From NCBI GenBank assembly GCA_949987565.1, contig OX465103.1, positions 9,339,149-9,403,148 of the forward strand: DNA of 64,000 nucleotides. The letters run 5' to 3'. Numbering within the stretch: position 1 is the first letter of the stretch; each line of letters begins with the position of its first letter. The notes beneath the pieces are model-generated. The model made no database searches. It was not told the origin of the DNA and saw only the letters and a program-made list of their open reading frames with translations. Source of the stretch: Luidia sarsii. Its lineage: Eukaryota > Echinodermata > Asteroidea > Paxillosida > Luidiidae. This document shows, piece by piece, positions 1 through 12,800 of the stretch. Position numbers and translations under genes: made by a program.

Positions 1-383
1 TCACCCAACAATAAATTACACACATGGTTTGTTTATTTGGTATTTTCCGTTATTTTTGGTGATACAATTCCTTAGTTCACGTGCTGCTGTTGTAATTTCA
101 ACCGTTGCATTTGTTGTATAGTTTCTCCCAAAAATGTAAAGGGCCTGGTGTTCCGATCCTAGCAGAGCTTTGTAAATGCTGATTCTGCCTTTTGACAAAG
201 GTTCTAGCTGCTAGGGATGAAACGGATGCGAAAAAACTCCGCTGGGATTAAAACGTCTGGTTCTCTAAGGTTTTATGATTTGTTGGTCATTATCACCAGT
301 TGCAACTTTTTGTATTCCTTTACTATTTTGTTCAATTGGATGTATCTTAAAATGAAATAAATATAACGATTCTCAATTTGTAG
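1..383 (+). other. Intron sequence upstream of the terminal exon of gene 1
   Basis: No coding sequence is visible. The stretch ends in a good 3' splice site (AATTTGTAG, last base 383). Positions 139-225 hold a much decayed copy of the dispersed foldback family described below as family A (TTCCGATCCTAGCAG in one arm, its complement in the other). Confidence 0.6.
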
Positions 384-836
384 GTCTACCACGGGGAGTT
401 CGTGGACACTGTGTTCTTCACGGACTCCAAGGAACAGTTGAAACTCATTCTCATCCTCAAGACCATCACGCTGCTGAAGCACGGCAAGTGGCCCGTTGAC
501 GAACACGACTTGTGGCCCGAAATGGGAGAGGGGGAGGGCGGCCAGTCAGAGGCTACCACCACTGAGCAAATTACGACGAGCGAGGGCGCTGTTAAGGACG
601 TCACAGCGGACCAGCCGGCGGAGGTTACAGTGCAGTTGGGTGCTACCGAAGACGGGCACACCTCGAGGGTGCTGGCAACTGAGCAGACGACCAACATGGA
701 GCCTCCAATAGAATCTACAACGGGCCAGGATGTAAATGGAACTGTTTGGGGCACAACGGCAGAGGGCGCTGTCCCTCAAGATGAAACGACCGAACCGGCG
801 GTAGTGAACCGCGGAGACATACCTATTTATTACTAG
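384..836 (+). CDS. Last exon of an unidentified gene
   Basis: An open frame starts right after the 3' splice site at 382-383 and runs 150 codons to TAG at 834-836. The first 46 residues look like a folded domain end (begins VYHGEFVDTVFFTDSKEQ, then a hydrophobic stretch LKLILILKTITLL and GKWPVDEHDLWPE). The remainder is a low-complexity tail rich in Thr, Glu, Gly and Ala that probably is disordered and could be O-glycosylated if extracellular. I do not recognise the family. The start of the gene lies upstream of the window. The long reverse-strand frames across the exon lack splice sites and are shadows. Confidence 0.6.
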   Translation, partial: VYHGEFVDTVFFTDSKEQLKLILILKTITLLKHGKWPVDEHDLWPEMGEGEGGQSEATTTEQITTSEGAVKDVTADQPAEVTVQLGATEDGHTSRVLATEQTTNMEPPIESTTGQDVNGTVWGTTAEGAVPQDETTEPAVVNRGDIPIYY

Positions 837-3721
837 AACGATAGTAGAAGGGTGTGGGTAAAACCGCGGATATTGATCTATTAATCTATCTTAATGGCTA
901 TCTTTATGGCAAACTTTTTTTGTATATCAGAGTGCATCCGCAAGTCCGTCTAAAGGAGGAAGACGCCGAATTAAAATTATAGCAGTGGCTCTCCGCTATA
1001 AACAGACATGACATAACTTATAAACGGTATTGTGTTCATTGAGAACGAAGTTCTGATCTGATACCGCAGTGTCGAAGTGTACCCGGCTAATGTGTATTTT
1101 GTATACGTATGGCGTAACGTTTACTCAACTTTGTCCATGGTTTATACCACTACGATTTTCCAAAATGGCGGTTTCCCTGGACCTAAGTTGTGGTGCACGC
1201 TACTGTCCGTGTATGGGTCATTTATGTCCGTCGTTTTCGTCCATGATTTGCCCAGACAAACCTCTTTCCAAAAAAATGCTCCAAGACCACAGTTTGAGAT
1301 AAAAAGGATAATACTATTGTGCATATTTATGAAATTTTTCAAATCTGCAATGTCCGGAAATGGGACACTTTGCAAATGTACCCTCACTTTAAATGAAATA
1401 ATTGAAATTAATAGGCCGACATCATCGAAACAAGTTGAAATAAACTGAGCAATGTATTATTGTAGTGTTTAGATTGAGAAGCCATGACGTTAAAGACAAA
1501 AAAAAAGCAATGGAGTTTTATACGTGGTATTAAACGAATTGATATAGTTTCCTTCCAAGATCTCTGCTGAGATTCCAGTCCTTCTGAGGTTTCCTCTTCT
1601 GGGGCTCTCTTCAGAGCCCTAATCATTTGCGAAAAAGAGGCCGCGAAAGGTGCTACCACAAGCATGTGTATTAATTTCCTCGGTGTTAGAATCAACCCTT
1701 TGTCTGATGGTATAACTCCGTCTATTCAATCAGAGATCTCCTCACATGTGACCCGGCACAGCGACATGAGGAATATCCCACCAAAACACTTTTCGAGTAA
1801 ACAACGCTTGAAGTCAATAAAATCAAGTCAATCAATTCGATAAAAACATAATTTTTTGTTGTTGTATTTTCGGAAAGTTAATGTACATTATGAGGATATT
1901 ATGTATATTATGAGGATATTATGTCCAAAGGATTCTTCCGAAATCCGTCTCTAAATGTTGAAAAAACGAGGACTTCGGGTGAGTGTTTGTGTATTGTTTT
2001 CATGAAAATGTAAAGTTCCTGCCTTTTTGAATGGCCGCTTTCGAGGAGTTAGAATGGTGCTGCTATATTGTGTCTGGTGCCAAACGAACGAGCGAAGTCC
2101 CCTTGTACTTTTTACAACAAAGTTCAAACGGAAATAAATTTGATATCAAACGTGGAGGTTATTCTTCATTATCCTGTGCCGGGTCACATATATATAAGCT
2201 CTTATTATTCCCCCTACACAGCGTGACCCGTTTCTATTGGTATTCAATGAAAATGGAACCGACGTAGGCTTCGGCTCTGCCATCCAAAAGTTGAAAACAC
2301 AGGTTGGCGTTCTTTGTTGAAACTTTGCATTATTTTTCAAAACGCGGTGTAACATAAACAAAACGAAGCCATAGGTCTCCCGTTTTAATGCCTTGTACTT
2401 AAAAATGGAGGAAAGAAAGAAAGACAAAGCCGGAGCCTGAGCCTAAGCCGGGTTGTGGAAAAGGGCCTATGTAAGTCCAGTCTGTCGAGGGTATGCGGTC
2501 GTGCTATCAGCCGTCATACGGGGGAGACTTTGATTAACGAGCTAAGGGGGAAAGGTTGCACTGAAGCGACGAACCAAAGGCCGCGAGAAACAGAAATCTT
2601 GTTTTGACAGTTTGCATGACCCAGATGTTTAAAAGTCAAATAAATGGAAAGAAAAAACTGACTGGACACGCAGGTAGCTGTGGCTCAGTGGGCCTACCAT
2701 TACTCCTACTGTTCAGTGGCTAATTACCACATAGTAACCAAGGTCATGCGATGGGTTTAAAGTAAAGTGACAATTGCCACGGGCAGTCTCAAGAACATTT
2801 CCATGCGGTATCCTAATTCAATTTAAGTCAAACAAACAAAGGAAAACCTGACTGGGAACTTTTTGAAAAAAAGTTGAAATTCTCAATCACTTATATAAGT
2901 CAATCAAGCGAGGAAAAACTGACTGGGAACTTTCAAACAATTATTTCGAAAAATATGGGAGTAAGGGAAACGTTTACTGGACCGGGAATTGAATCTGACA
3001 GCCCCGTGTTGGATGTGAAAAAGTTTTACGATACATCGTAATACATCTTACGATTGATAATAAATTGATAAGTTTCCATGGTCATTATGGTTTAGGTGCA
3101 TTGTAAGTTACGATGAGTTTGATGTAATCTACCACTGGCCTTGCATATACCTGCGCTCTTACCACCTGAGCTATCAAGCCTTTAGATTGTGGCCTCCCGA
3201 GTCTTTGCCACTAGTCACAAATGCTACCAGCTATCCCGGTAAATAAATACTACAGTTGACAATTATTTTGGGAAGGCCATCTAAGGGCTGAATACCCTAG
3301 ATGGAAGAGCAACTGGTACGCAAAACCAGAAGTCTCAGGCAATAAAGTCCCGGTCAAGACAAACCATTCCTAGCCATTAACCCAAATTTCGTTGATATGC
3401 TCGGAATGAGAACAACTCTTGCTTGGAAATACATGTTGTTGTTTTCTTTAACTCCCTGATCTATGACCTCTGTCCAGTCTCGTACACTGTTATCTACGAC
3501 GCGTTTCAAAGATCAAGGGGACGGGCCATTGTATTCAAAACTTTGGAAATTGTTTGGCTGGCAAGAAATCGTCTGTTTCATTCCATTTATGTGTGCGTAG
3601 CCGGGACGAAGACTGTCCACGTTTTCAACTAATCGTCGCTGGATTATACGGGCCACCCTCCCCCTCCCTTTCTCCCCGAGATTGACGTTGAGTTAAATAT
3701 CTTGACAAGAGGGGGGCCAAG
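837..3721. other. Intergenic spacer with decayed repeats
   Basis: No gene seen. Recognisable pieces are: a histone-type stem-loop variant at about 1602-1619; a partial copy of the TGTGACCCGGCACA foldback element at about 1746-1885; another terminal piece of it at about 2175-2235; a copy of the AGCCTGAGCCTAAGCC repeat at about 2385-2465; a piece of the CATCGTAAGTT repeat at about 3010-3140; and a tRNA-SINE derived piece at about 3140-3330. The promoter and 5' UTR of gene 2 must lie in the last few hundred bases; no clear TATA box is visible. Confidence 0.5.
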
Positions 3722-3800
3722 ATGAAGGTCTTGAGCCTTTTCGCTGGGCTGGTCTGGAGCTGCCTGGCTCTTATGTCGGCCAACGGACAAACCTGCAAGC
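3722..3800 (+). CDS. Exon 1: signal peptide
   Basis: ATG at 3722 opens MKVLSLFAGLVWSCLALMSA, a typical secretory signal (one Lys, hydrophobic core, small residues before NGQTCK). It ends at a GTGAGT donor in phase 1. No in-frame upstream ATG competes in this exon. Confidence 0.8.
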
Positions 3801-6800
3801 GTGAGTACAAGCGAGCTCTTACAATTCCTTTTTTTTCTTCAAAATACAACATCACATTTAAAAAACGAGGCAAAAAGGCCTACTGTTTCCATGCCTTGTA
3901 CTTGAAAGTGGACGAAAGTAAGAAAGGCGAAGCCGGAGCCTGAGCCTAAGCCGGGTTTTGGAAAATGGCCCAGATGAGCAGGTTTTGGTGCCAAAGCAAC
4001 GCTATAACATCACATTTAAAAACGAGGCAAAAAGGCCTACTGTTTTCATGCCTTGTACTTGAAAGTGGACGAAAGTAAGAAAGGCGAAGCCGGAGCCTGA
4101 GCCTAAGCCGGGTTTTGGAAAATGGCCCAGATGAGCAGGTTTTGGTGCCAAAGCAACGCTATGATAAAACGGTCCCAGTTTAGTCTTTAGCGTCATCCAA
4201 TAATGTGGGTATCATCCTGGGGTTAGCCTGACGTGGCTATCCTTACACATTATAGTGATAATATAGGCGGGTCCTTCTGGCCATTCTCTCCGCAGCTTTA
4301 GACAGGCTCCAGGCCGTCCAGCAGTCCTACGAGATCACGGAGAACCGAGCCATGCTGGGACTGCTGGGCGCCTGCCCTCCCATCGGCGAGCAGCTGGCCG
4401 AGACGCTGAGGTACCAGATCCTGGACGAGGAAGACGTGCCGAGCATCACCCTGATCAACGCCGAAACCGGAGAATTCAAATTCGAGTAATCCCATAGAAA
4501 AGACCCTTAAATCGTTTTGCTGTAATGCTTTGACTGCCTGTGATTGTCACACCCAACGGCAATGATAGCCTATCATTTTCAGAAGGCCAAATATAAAAAC
4601 AATGTTTAGCGTCCTGCCTTCTTTGGAAAAAAAGGGAAGGAGAACACATTTTTCTCTGCAAAATGGCCGACCGACCTATTTATCAAAAAACAATCGGCCG
4701 GGCTAATTTTTCCAAGATGGCCGACAGCTTTTTTATGTATTCTTTATTCAAAAAGTTAACGAGTACGAATAGACAATTTCCACAGTGACGACTTAGTATA
4801 TCAAAACTACGACTTTTTTAAAATCATTTTTTTCCCCCGAAAAAAACCCCATGAATTTTACTTCGATTCAAATTCCGGTTCAAATTCCTCTGTCGGTTTT
4901 TTTTCAATTCTTTTTACAATTATTTTGTCCAGAGAATTTTCTTCTGTTTGGTTGGATTTCTTTGATTTAGAAATTTAGTGGGCCTGACGTTTCGATCCTA
5001 GCAGGACCATTCTCAAAGGCCTTTAAGAAAGGCCCTACTATAGGATCGAAACGTCAGGCCCACTAAATTTTGAGATTTGCATTTTGGTAATTTTAGTCAG
5101 TAAGCAGTTTGCAACATTTCTGTATATCGCTTCTTTGATTTAGCTCAAACCTGTCACACTGTAAAATGTCATTGTGTTTTTTCTTAGTTTCTCAGTCACC
5201 CCTCTTCTTCCTCCTCCTCTTCCTCCTCTTCCTCTTTTTCCTCCTCCTCCCCCTCCTCCTCCTCCTCCCCCTCCTCCTCCTCCTCCACCTTCCCCTTTCC
5301 CTCCTCCTCCTCCTCCTCCTTCCCCTTCCCCTCCTCCTCCTCCCCCTCCTCCTCCTCCTCCACCTTCCCCTTCCCCTCCTCCTCCTCCTCCTCCTCCTTC
5401 CCCTTCCCCTCCGCCTCCTCCTCCTCCTCCTTCCCCTTCCCCTCCTCCTCCTCCTCCTCCTTCCCCTTCCCCTTCCCCTCCTCCTCCTCCTCCTCCTTCC
5501 CCTTCCCCTCCTCCTCCTCCACCTCCTCCTCCTCCTCCTCCTCCTTCCCCTTCCCCTCCTCCCAAGGCCCCCGCCCAACTGGTACGGAGTGCTCACCTTC
5601 GCCTACCGCGTCTCGGACGGTCACGACCACGGGGCCAGCGCACCGGCCAAGGTGACCGTCCTGGTCCGGGGCCACGCGGGCTCGCCTCTGCTGGAGCTGA
5701 GCAACGTCGGTGCGGTGGGGGGCAGCTACGTGCCACTGGACATGAAGCTGCACGAGGTAGACAACGGGCACGCCACTGGGCGCGTCATGGCCACTGTGTG
5801 CAACTGTGACGAGCAACTCACTTGCAGCAGCGAAAGTGGTAAGTATACACCTCTATATATAACGTTATTTTATGATATTCCCACTCACTCAGTTTTTTCA
5901 TTAATTTGTTTGACTTGAATTGAACAAAAGTCCCAATCACTTTGTGTGATCCCCGAGCTGATGTAGCCAGGTTTGCAACAATTAGCCATTTGCATCTGAA
6001 TGAAAGCGGGGGTGCGATCCCTGGAGATATATGGCAGGCGACGGTTGAATTGCCTCTGACTGGCGCCCACACCCCGGCAAAGGCTAGTTGACTATTTGGG
6101 AAGGCCACCATCTAAGGGCTGGACAGCTCAGAATGGGACGCCGCTCCCTGAGTCAGATGCCCCCGTTCGGTGTTCTCACCGAGTTCATGATTTGGATTCC
6201 AGGTACATGCAGTTGCCGTTTGAGCCTACCGGAGGGATGGGTCCTGGCTGAGGGATTGCAGCACCGCCTACTGGACCACGAACTGCTCGCACTGACTCCC
6301 GCCCAGCTACAGAGCCTGACGCTCAAGTAGGATGCCGGTGTAAAGGCTAATTATGCCCCCCCCATCCCGCTAAATGTGTCTGGGACAAACACAATTACCT
6401 GGATCAAAGTGTCCCCCGGACAGGTTTATCCAGGTAAACGTGTCCCGGACAAAATGTACACGGCCAAAACCGGAAAGACACATTTGAAGGGGGACAGAAT
6501 TAACCTTCACACCAGACTTTCGTAATGTATAGAACCATCATGTAAGTCAATATCTACATCGCACGAGGGGAGTTGCAGATATTTTCCCATCCACGGCCCT
6601 CCACGAAACGAACGCTTGGGCTCAGGCAGGGGGGCCGGCGTCGTTTCTCCTTCCCTCAGTCTGCATCTCGGTCTCTCAGTCTCCCCCTCTCTCTCTCGTC
6701 CCTCACTCAGTCTGTCTCTCTGCCTGTCTACTTCTCCTTGTCTGTCTACTTCTCTTTGTCTGTCTGCCTGTCTGCCTCGCACTCTCCCTCCCTCTCTCTC

Positions 6801-9800
6801 CTCAATCCGTCTCTCTCTTTTTTCCCCTCTCCCTGTCTCTGGCTGTCTGTCTGTCTGTCTGCCCCTCTCTCTCTCCCCCCCTCTCTCTCTCTCTCACTCT
6901 CTCTCTCTCTCTCTCCCCCTCTCTCTCCCTCTCTCTCTCTCCCTATATCTCTCTCTCTCTTCATTCTCTCTCTCTCTCTTTCTCTCTCTCTCTCCACCTG
7001 TCTCTCTCGATGATGAAGTGCAATCAATATGCCTCTCTGGCATCTTGTTCAGACCAGAGGATCGGAACGTCCCGCACTTTAATTTTTCGAGATCTGGTCA
7101 TTTTCAGTCGATCAGATCAACGCCCGAAGTTGCAGAAAGACAACAACAGTCGTCCCCTGATTTCAACTTTCCCTCTCATCAGGACTCAGGTCAACTCCAG
7201 CGGCCATCACTGCTTGGACGTCCACGTGGTGGACTGGCCGGCGGAGTCCGGCCAACCCCTGACCTCCAAGTACCACCTGCACATCGACATCGACCCCGGC
7301 ACCGCGACCGCGCCGGCGCCCGAGCCCGACCGGCCGGCCGTCTCCGGCTCCCGGGAGGCCGTGCAGCTGGAGACCCGCGAGGGCCGACCGGTCCGCTTCG
7401 GCGCCCTGCACGTCCGTGACAGCGACGCCGACAAGGGGGTGTACCGCGTGCAGGTGTCGGTGGACCGCGGTGGAACCCTGTGGCTCAACCAGGCACACAG
7501 TCAGGACGTCATCTTCCATCCCAAGGTGAAGGCACTTCACACGTTATCAACACGATGGTCTGCTTACTGTTCCTGCCATCCACTGGAAAGTCTACATTTT
7601 TCAAATAATCGCCCCACCGATTTGTTTTTATTATTCTGAGAAAGGAATCGTATTTTGCAAAATGAAGATTCAGCCCTTAGATTCCGCGGTTGTTCGAAAA
7701 TTAAATATTTTTCGGAAGAATCAACTCCCATGAAAGTTGATTTTTCCTTTTTACGATTGTTTGGAGTATCGATCCTCTAAGAATCGGTCCATTTTCTTAA
7801 TTTACAAGCAAGAAGAAAATGCCTGTCAGTATGTGGCTCAAACCCGCAACCCTCAAGTACTCAGCACGATACTCTGCCACCTGAGCAAACCGCCTTGCTT
7901 GTTGAGTTCTGTATATTCCGTCGTGTGGAATCCTGCTATGGCAAAGACCTATATTCATGGTCAATTGTCAGACTGAGATTGGTGACCTATAGCCTATGGA
8001 CAGCCGGGATAATAATGAATAAAAGCAATCAGCCTTTGTTGAAATGACAAATACACCACCGTTATCTAGTACTGGAGATCCACAATAGCACAGTGCGCCC
8101 TCAAGAGTTTGCACCGCGTTGGCCAATCACAATGCGCGGAATCTGTCGACCCATTGCACGTCTGGAAAGGGCAAACCAATTCCGCGCTTTGTGGTTGGCC
8201 AAGGGGTTGTAAACTCTGGAGGGCGCACTACTGTGAATCGCCCGTATTCCATCTCTGTTGACGAGATATATAACAGGACCGACAATTATGACGCTCAACC
8301 ACCGTCGTTGAGCTATGCTGGTACCCCGTAAATTGTGTGGGGACTAGGACGTGTTTTGTAAACCAGTGTAAGGTTAGCCTTAAGGTTACGGTTACGGTTA
8401 CGGTTACGGTTAGAGTTAGAGTTAGGATTAGGATTAGGATTAGGGTTAGGTTTAGGGTTAGGGTTGTTAGGGTTAGGATTAGGATTAGGGTTAGGGTTGT
8501 TTCGTGCTTGTGCCTGTAACTACCTGAGAAATGAATGAATGACTGAATGAATGGGGAGAAGCCCCAGCAAAACCTGGCTTCGCGCATGCGCACTTATAGC
8601 TTTGCCACGGTGGCTAAGTGTCATACATCGTGACGCCTATATGCCTCCTGTTGGTACTCCCCAGGAAAGACACGACCAGGAATGGGAGAGACCGGATCAG
8701 GATAAGGAGTACCGTCAGCACGACAGGTTCGGCAACTTCTACGATACCTACCGGAGTCACGACACCCAATCCAGCAACAACGGGAAGGGAGAACTGGAAT
8801 TTGTCGGTGAGTGCCAACTCCCCAAACAACTCTTAGCCCTCCTCTCTGTCATCCAACAGCCAAAATTTAGGCTGTGTATTTTGTTTATCGCCTTTCTTCA
8901 TGGACTACATTTTGTGTTGTCTGCTTTTCCAAGTACTAGTCAATTGGACAATGCCCAGTCGGGCTGGCCAAATCTTCATTCAATTTGATTATCTTCTTGT
9001 CTAAAACGGATTACCCACCTCAAAAAACTGTATTAACCAACATGTTAGGTTCAGTAATAAGGTTCGTTGCATGGTTTGTATCAGTCAGCGGAACACCCAG
9101 CTCTCTAATTACAGCAGAGAATTGCATCTCCTTGACCTCCCGCGCCCCCAGGGTCGTTGGACGGCATCAACGACGTGCTGAAGGAGATGGTGTACGTCCC
9201 ATGGTGTCCCAAATGGCCCACCCCGCCCAACTGGGACCTCCCCGCGGGAAGTTGGATGGAATCGCCCATCTACGACGACGCGGAGGTGGACGAAGACCCC
9301 ATGAAACCTAACATCTGGCCCCAGTGGTAATTAACAATGAAAACAAACTGGGAGAGAATGTTCAGTTCAGCCCATACACGTCTTTCAAACTTGATACCCT
9401 TGATACCCTCTAGTTGATTAAAAAGGAAACAGGTGTATTGGACTTACAGGTACAGGGTACGCCATTTGCAAAGTTCCCATTTTCAGGACATTCCAAATTT
9501 ATGAATTTCTGGCATCGTAATTCTAGATTTCGGCAACGTATGGAAATGATTTTAATATCATTGGAAAGATAACGAGTTACTCACATATGCTTGATTAATG
9601 CTATTAGAATGCTCTTTGTTTTGTCCTTTATATTCTTAATGGTAGTTGCCACATGATTGTGGTTTGGTTGGACCACTCAATAGGACCACCTCACTCAATA
9701 GGACCACCTCACTCAATTGGACCACCTCACTCAATTGGACGACCTCACTCAATTATTGGACGACCTCACTCAATTGGACCACCTCACTCAATTGGACCAC

Positions 9801-12800
9801 CTCACTCAATTGGACCACCTCACTCAATTGAACGACCTCAATCAATTGCACCACCTTACTCAATTGGACCACCTCACTCAATAGGACCACCTCACTCAAT
9901 TGGACGACCTCACTCAATTGCACCACCTCACTCAATAGGACCACCTCACTCAATTGGACCACCTCACTCAATAGGACCACCTCACTCAATTGGACGACCT
10001 CACTCAATTGGACGACTTCACTCAATTAGACCACCTCACTCAATTGGACCACCTCACTCAATTGGACCACCTCACTCAATTGGACCACCTCACTCAATTG
10101 GACAATCTCACTGAATTGGACCACTTCACTGAATTGGACCACTTCACTGAATTGGACCACTTCACTCCATTAGAACACCTCACTCAATTGGACCACCTCA
10201 CTCAATTGGACCACCTCACTCAATTGGACCACCTCACTCAATTGGACCACCTCACTCAATTGGACCACCTCACTCAATTGAACCACCTCACTCAATTGGA
10301 CCACCTAACTCAATTGGACCACCTCACTCAATTGGACGACCTCACTCAATTGGACGACCTCACTCAATTGGACCACCTCACTCAATTGGACCACCTCACT
10401 CAATTGGACCACCTCACTCAATTGAACCACCTCACTCAATTGGACCACCTCACTCAATTGGACCACCTCACTCAATTGGACCACTTCACTCCATTAGAAC
10501 ACCTCACTCAATTGGACCACCTCACTCAATTGGACCACCTCACTCGATTGGACCACCTCACTCAATTGGACGACCTCACTCGATTGGACCACCGCACTCG
10601 ATTGGACCACCTCACTCAATTGGACCACATTCCTCCCTAGGTATCCCCGGTTCTGGTACCCCTTCCCCCGCAAGCACTGGAGCTGGTGGCCCCGTGTGCT
10701 GCCGCCCTGGTGGCTCAACCAGACCTGCTCCGACTGGACCAGCCGCGTCCACCTGGAGGTCCGCGAGATCACGCCTCGGACCTGCGGCCGAGACGAGGAT
10801 CGCAGCGTGGTGGACTGGTACGCCGACGTGCACGTGTCGGCCAGGGGGTCAGAGCCCAAGAGCCTCGTGGCAGAGTGAGTGGCATACCACGAAAGAGAGA
10901 CAATTATGTGCGATTCACAATAGTGCGCCCTCAAGAGTTTGCAACGCGTTGGCCAATCTGTCGACACCACTGTGCATCTGGAAAGGGTCGACAGATTCCG
11001 CGCACTGTGATTGGCCGACGCGTTGCAAATTCTCGAGGGCGCACTATAATTGTGAATCGCCCGTAATCATTTCATTCAACCATGAAGTGCTGCATATCTC
11101 CAGGGACGACGCCACCCGCTTTCATTCAGATGCTAACAACCCATTGTGGTAAACCTGGCTACAGCTGCAGCTCTGGAATCGCACGAAGTGGATGGAGCTT
11201 TTTCAACATAAGTCAAATCTGACTGGGAACTACCGAACAATTAAAAAAAAAAAACTTTGACTGGACACGGACATGAGCCCGAGACCTCTGGTTTTGCCTA
11301 TCAACGCTCTACCCGTCTCAGGTATCCAGCCCTTAGATGGTAGGCCTTCCAACTAGTCGACTAATCTTTGCCAGTAGGATTTCTCCTTTGTTTGTTTGAC
11401 AATTCTATTTCATTTGCACTCGGACTGCATGCAGCAACCTCTTCAACTACTTCCCTCCGACGGCACAGTCCTTCGTGCTCAGTCACCTGTACCTCCGCTC
11501 CAAGGAAGAAAGCTTCCGCCTCCGATTCAGTCTCAATGTGCTAGAGGACCACGTGAGCCAATCTTTCATTCTCGATAATTCTGACGATCTCTTTTCCTTT
11601 AAAGAATAGAGCCTTGATGAACGTCTTCAAAGTTCATTCTGTCGAAGCTCTTTGCGAATTCTGAATGCACTTCACTTTAATCACGAAATCCCTTTAGAAT
11701 TCCATAATCATTGTATATGACAGCTGGCATTACTTGTTTCTATATCAATTTACACTCAGGAGAACCGTCTAGGTAAGATGACCTAACATGCACAGATCTT
11801 AAAATCAAGCTAATGAGGGCATTTCAATCTTAATAGGACCTTCCTCAAAGATAAAAAAAAAAAAAAAACCGAGAAAGAACCTGCTAGGATTGCAATGCCA
11901 GGTCCTGTACCCTTTTGTATCAAATTGAGACCATAAACCCAACCGCCACAAACGTTTGTATCGTCCGAATTAAACACAGTTTGGCAAGAATTAATTCATC
12001 CTGCCTTTTTTTCCTCTAGCACGCAATCAGGCAGCGTACTGTGTATGCACGACACTTAACAATACGTATAGGGAAGGGGAAATCTTTACCTAACCCCATC
12101 TAGGAGTCACAAAAGGTTCGACCAGTTTTCTGTGCTGTGATGAGACCACCGTGCTCCCAAGTTCTCTGAACACTGCGGCAACTGATCCCTTTTGCTCCTC
12201 TCATTTGAAGAGCAGCTCAGCCCCTCATTATGGCACAAGCGCTTCCTCTAGATTATGTTACCCGAAATTTCTCGCATCAGGCACTTATTTTTAAGACATC
12301 TCTTGCGTCCTCAGTCAAAACCACCCGATTCGTTATCATAACAAGGACTGTCCCTTTTTTTTGGGGGGGGGGCAAAGTATGCATAACCATTATGACTGTT
12401 TATACCTGATTGTGCGTGTAGTTTTGGAATGGCGCTAAAACAGCTCTTTGAAATCGTCCCAATAGCCATGAGTCAATCCCACCAGGTGATGTTCACTCGG
12501 AGGAGAGAATCTTCTGTTATGGTCTCCAGGTAACCATTCTCAACACTGATACGGGAACATCGTCCTTCACCTGCACTAATTCGTCGGAGTGCGACGACCA
12601 GCTGCAAAAGATCCAAGTGCAACTCGGCGAGGAAGCAATGGAAGTCTGTAAAGTTACAATCGAGGTAATTTGGTTGTAAGAATTTAAAAAAAGAAAAAGA
12701 AGAATTCAAAGAAGAAGAAGAAGAAGAGTTTAAAAACGTCGAAGTGGGTTACCGCGAGGATTCCACCTCATTCCATTATCGTTTAGATACGGATGTACAG

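Noticed and set aside
5140..5918. Open frames of 134-250 codons (poly-Gly, Arg-rich, Pro/Leu-rich) over the CCT array
   Set aside because: Simple-sequence translation in every register; only the part from 5567 on is an exon, in a frame fixed by splice phase.
6507..7488. Minus- and plus-strand frames across 6573-7540 outside exon 5
   Set aside because: Frames over the CT microsatellite or antisense/shifted shadows of the GC-rich exon 5.
8618..8836. Alternative frame over exon 6
   Set aside because: Does not keep phase with exons 5 and 7.
9646..10640. Repetitive proteins over the 18-bp array (HSIGPP, LTQLDH, EVVQLS types)
   Set aside because: Unit length divisible by three keeps all frames open; the array is intronic, between two well-supported exons.
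12486..12664. Exon 10 starting at 12486 after CCACCAG
   Set aside because: Shifts the reading frame relative to exon 9; the total CDS is then not divisible by three unless an unseen exon exists in intron 9.
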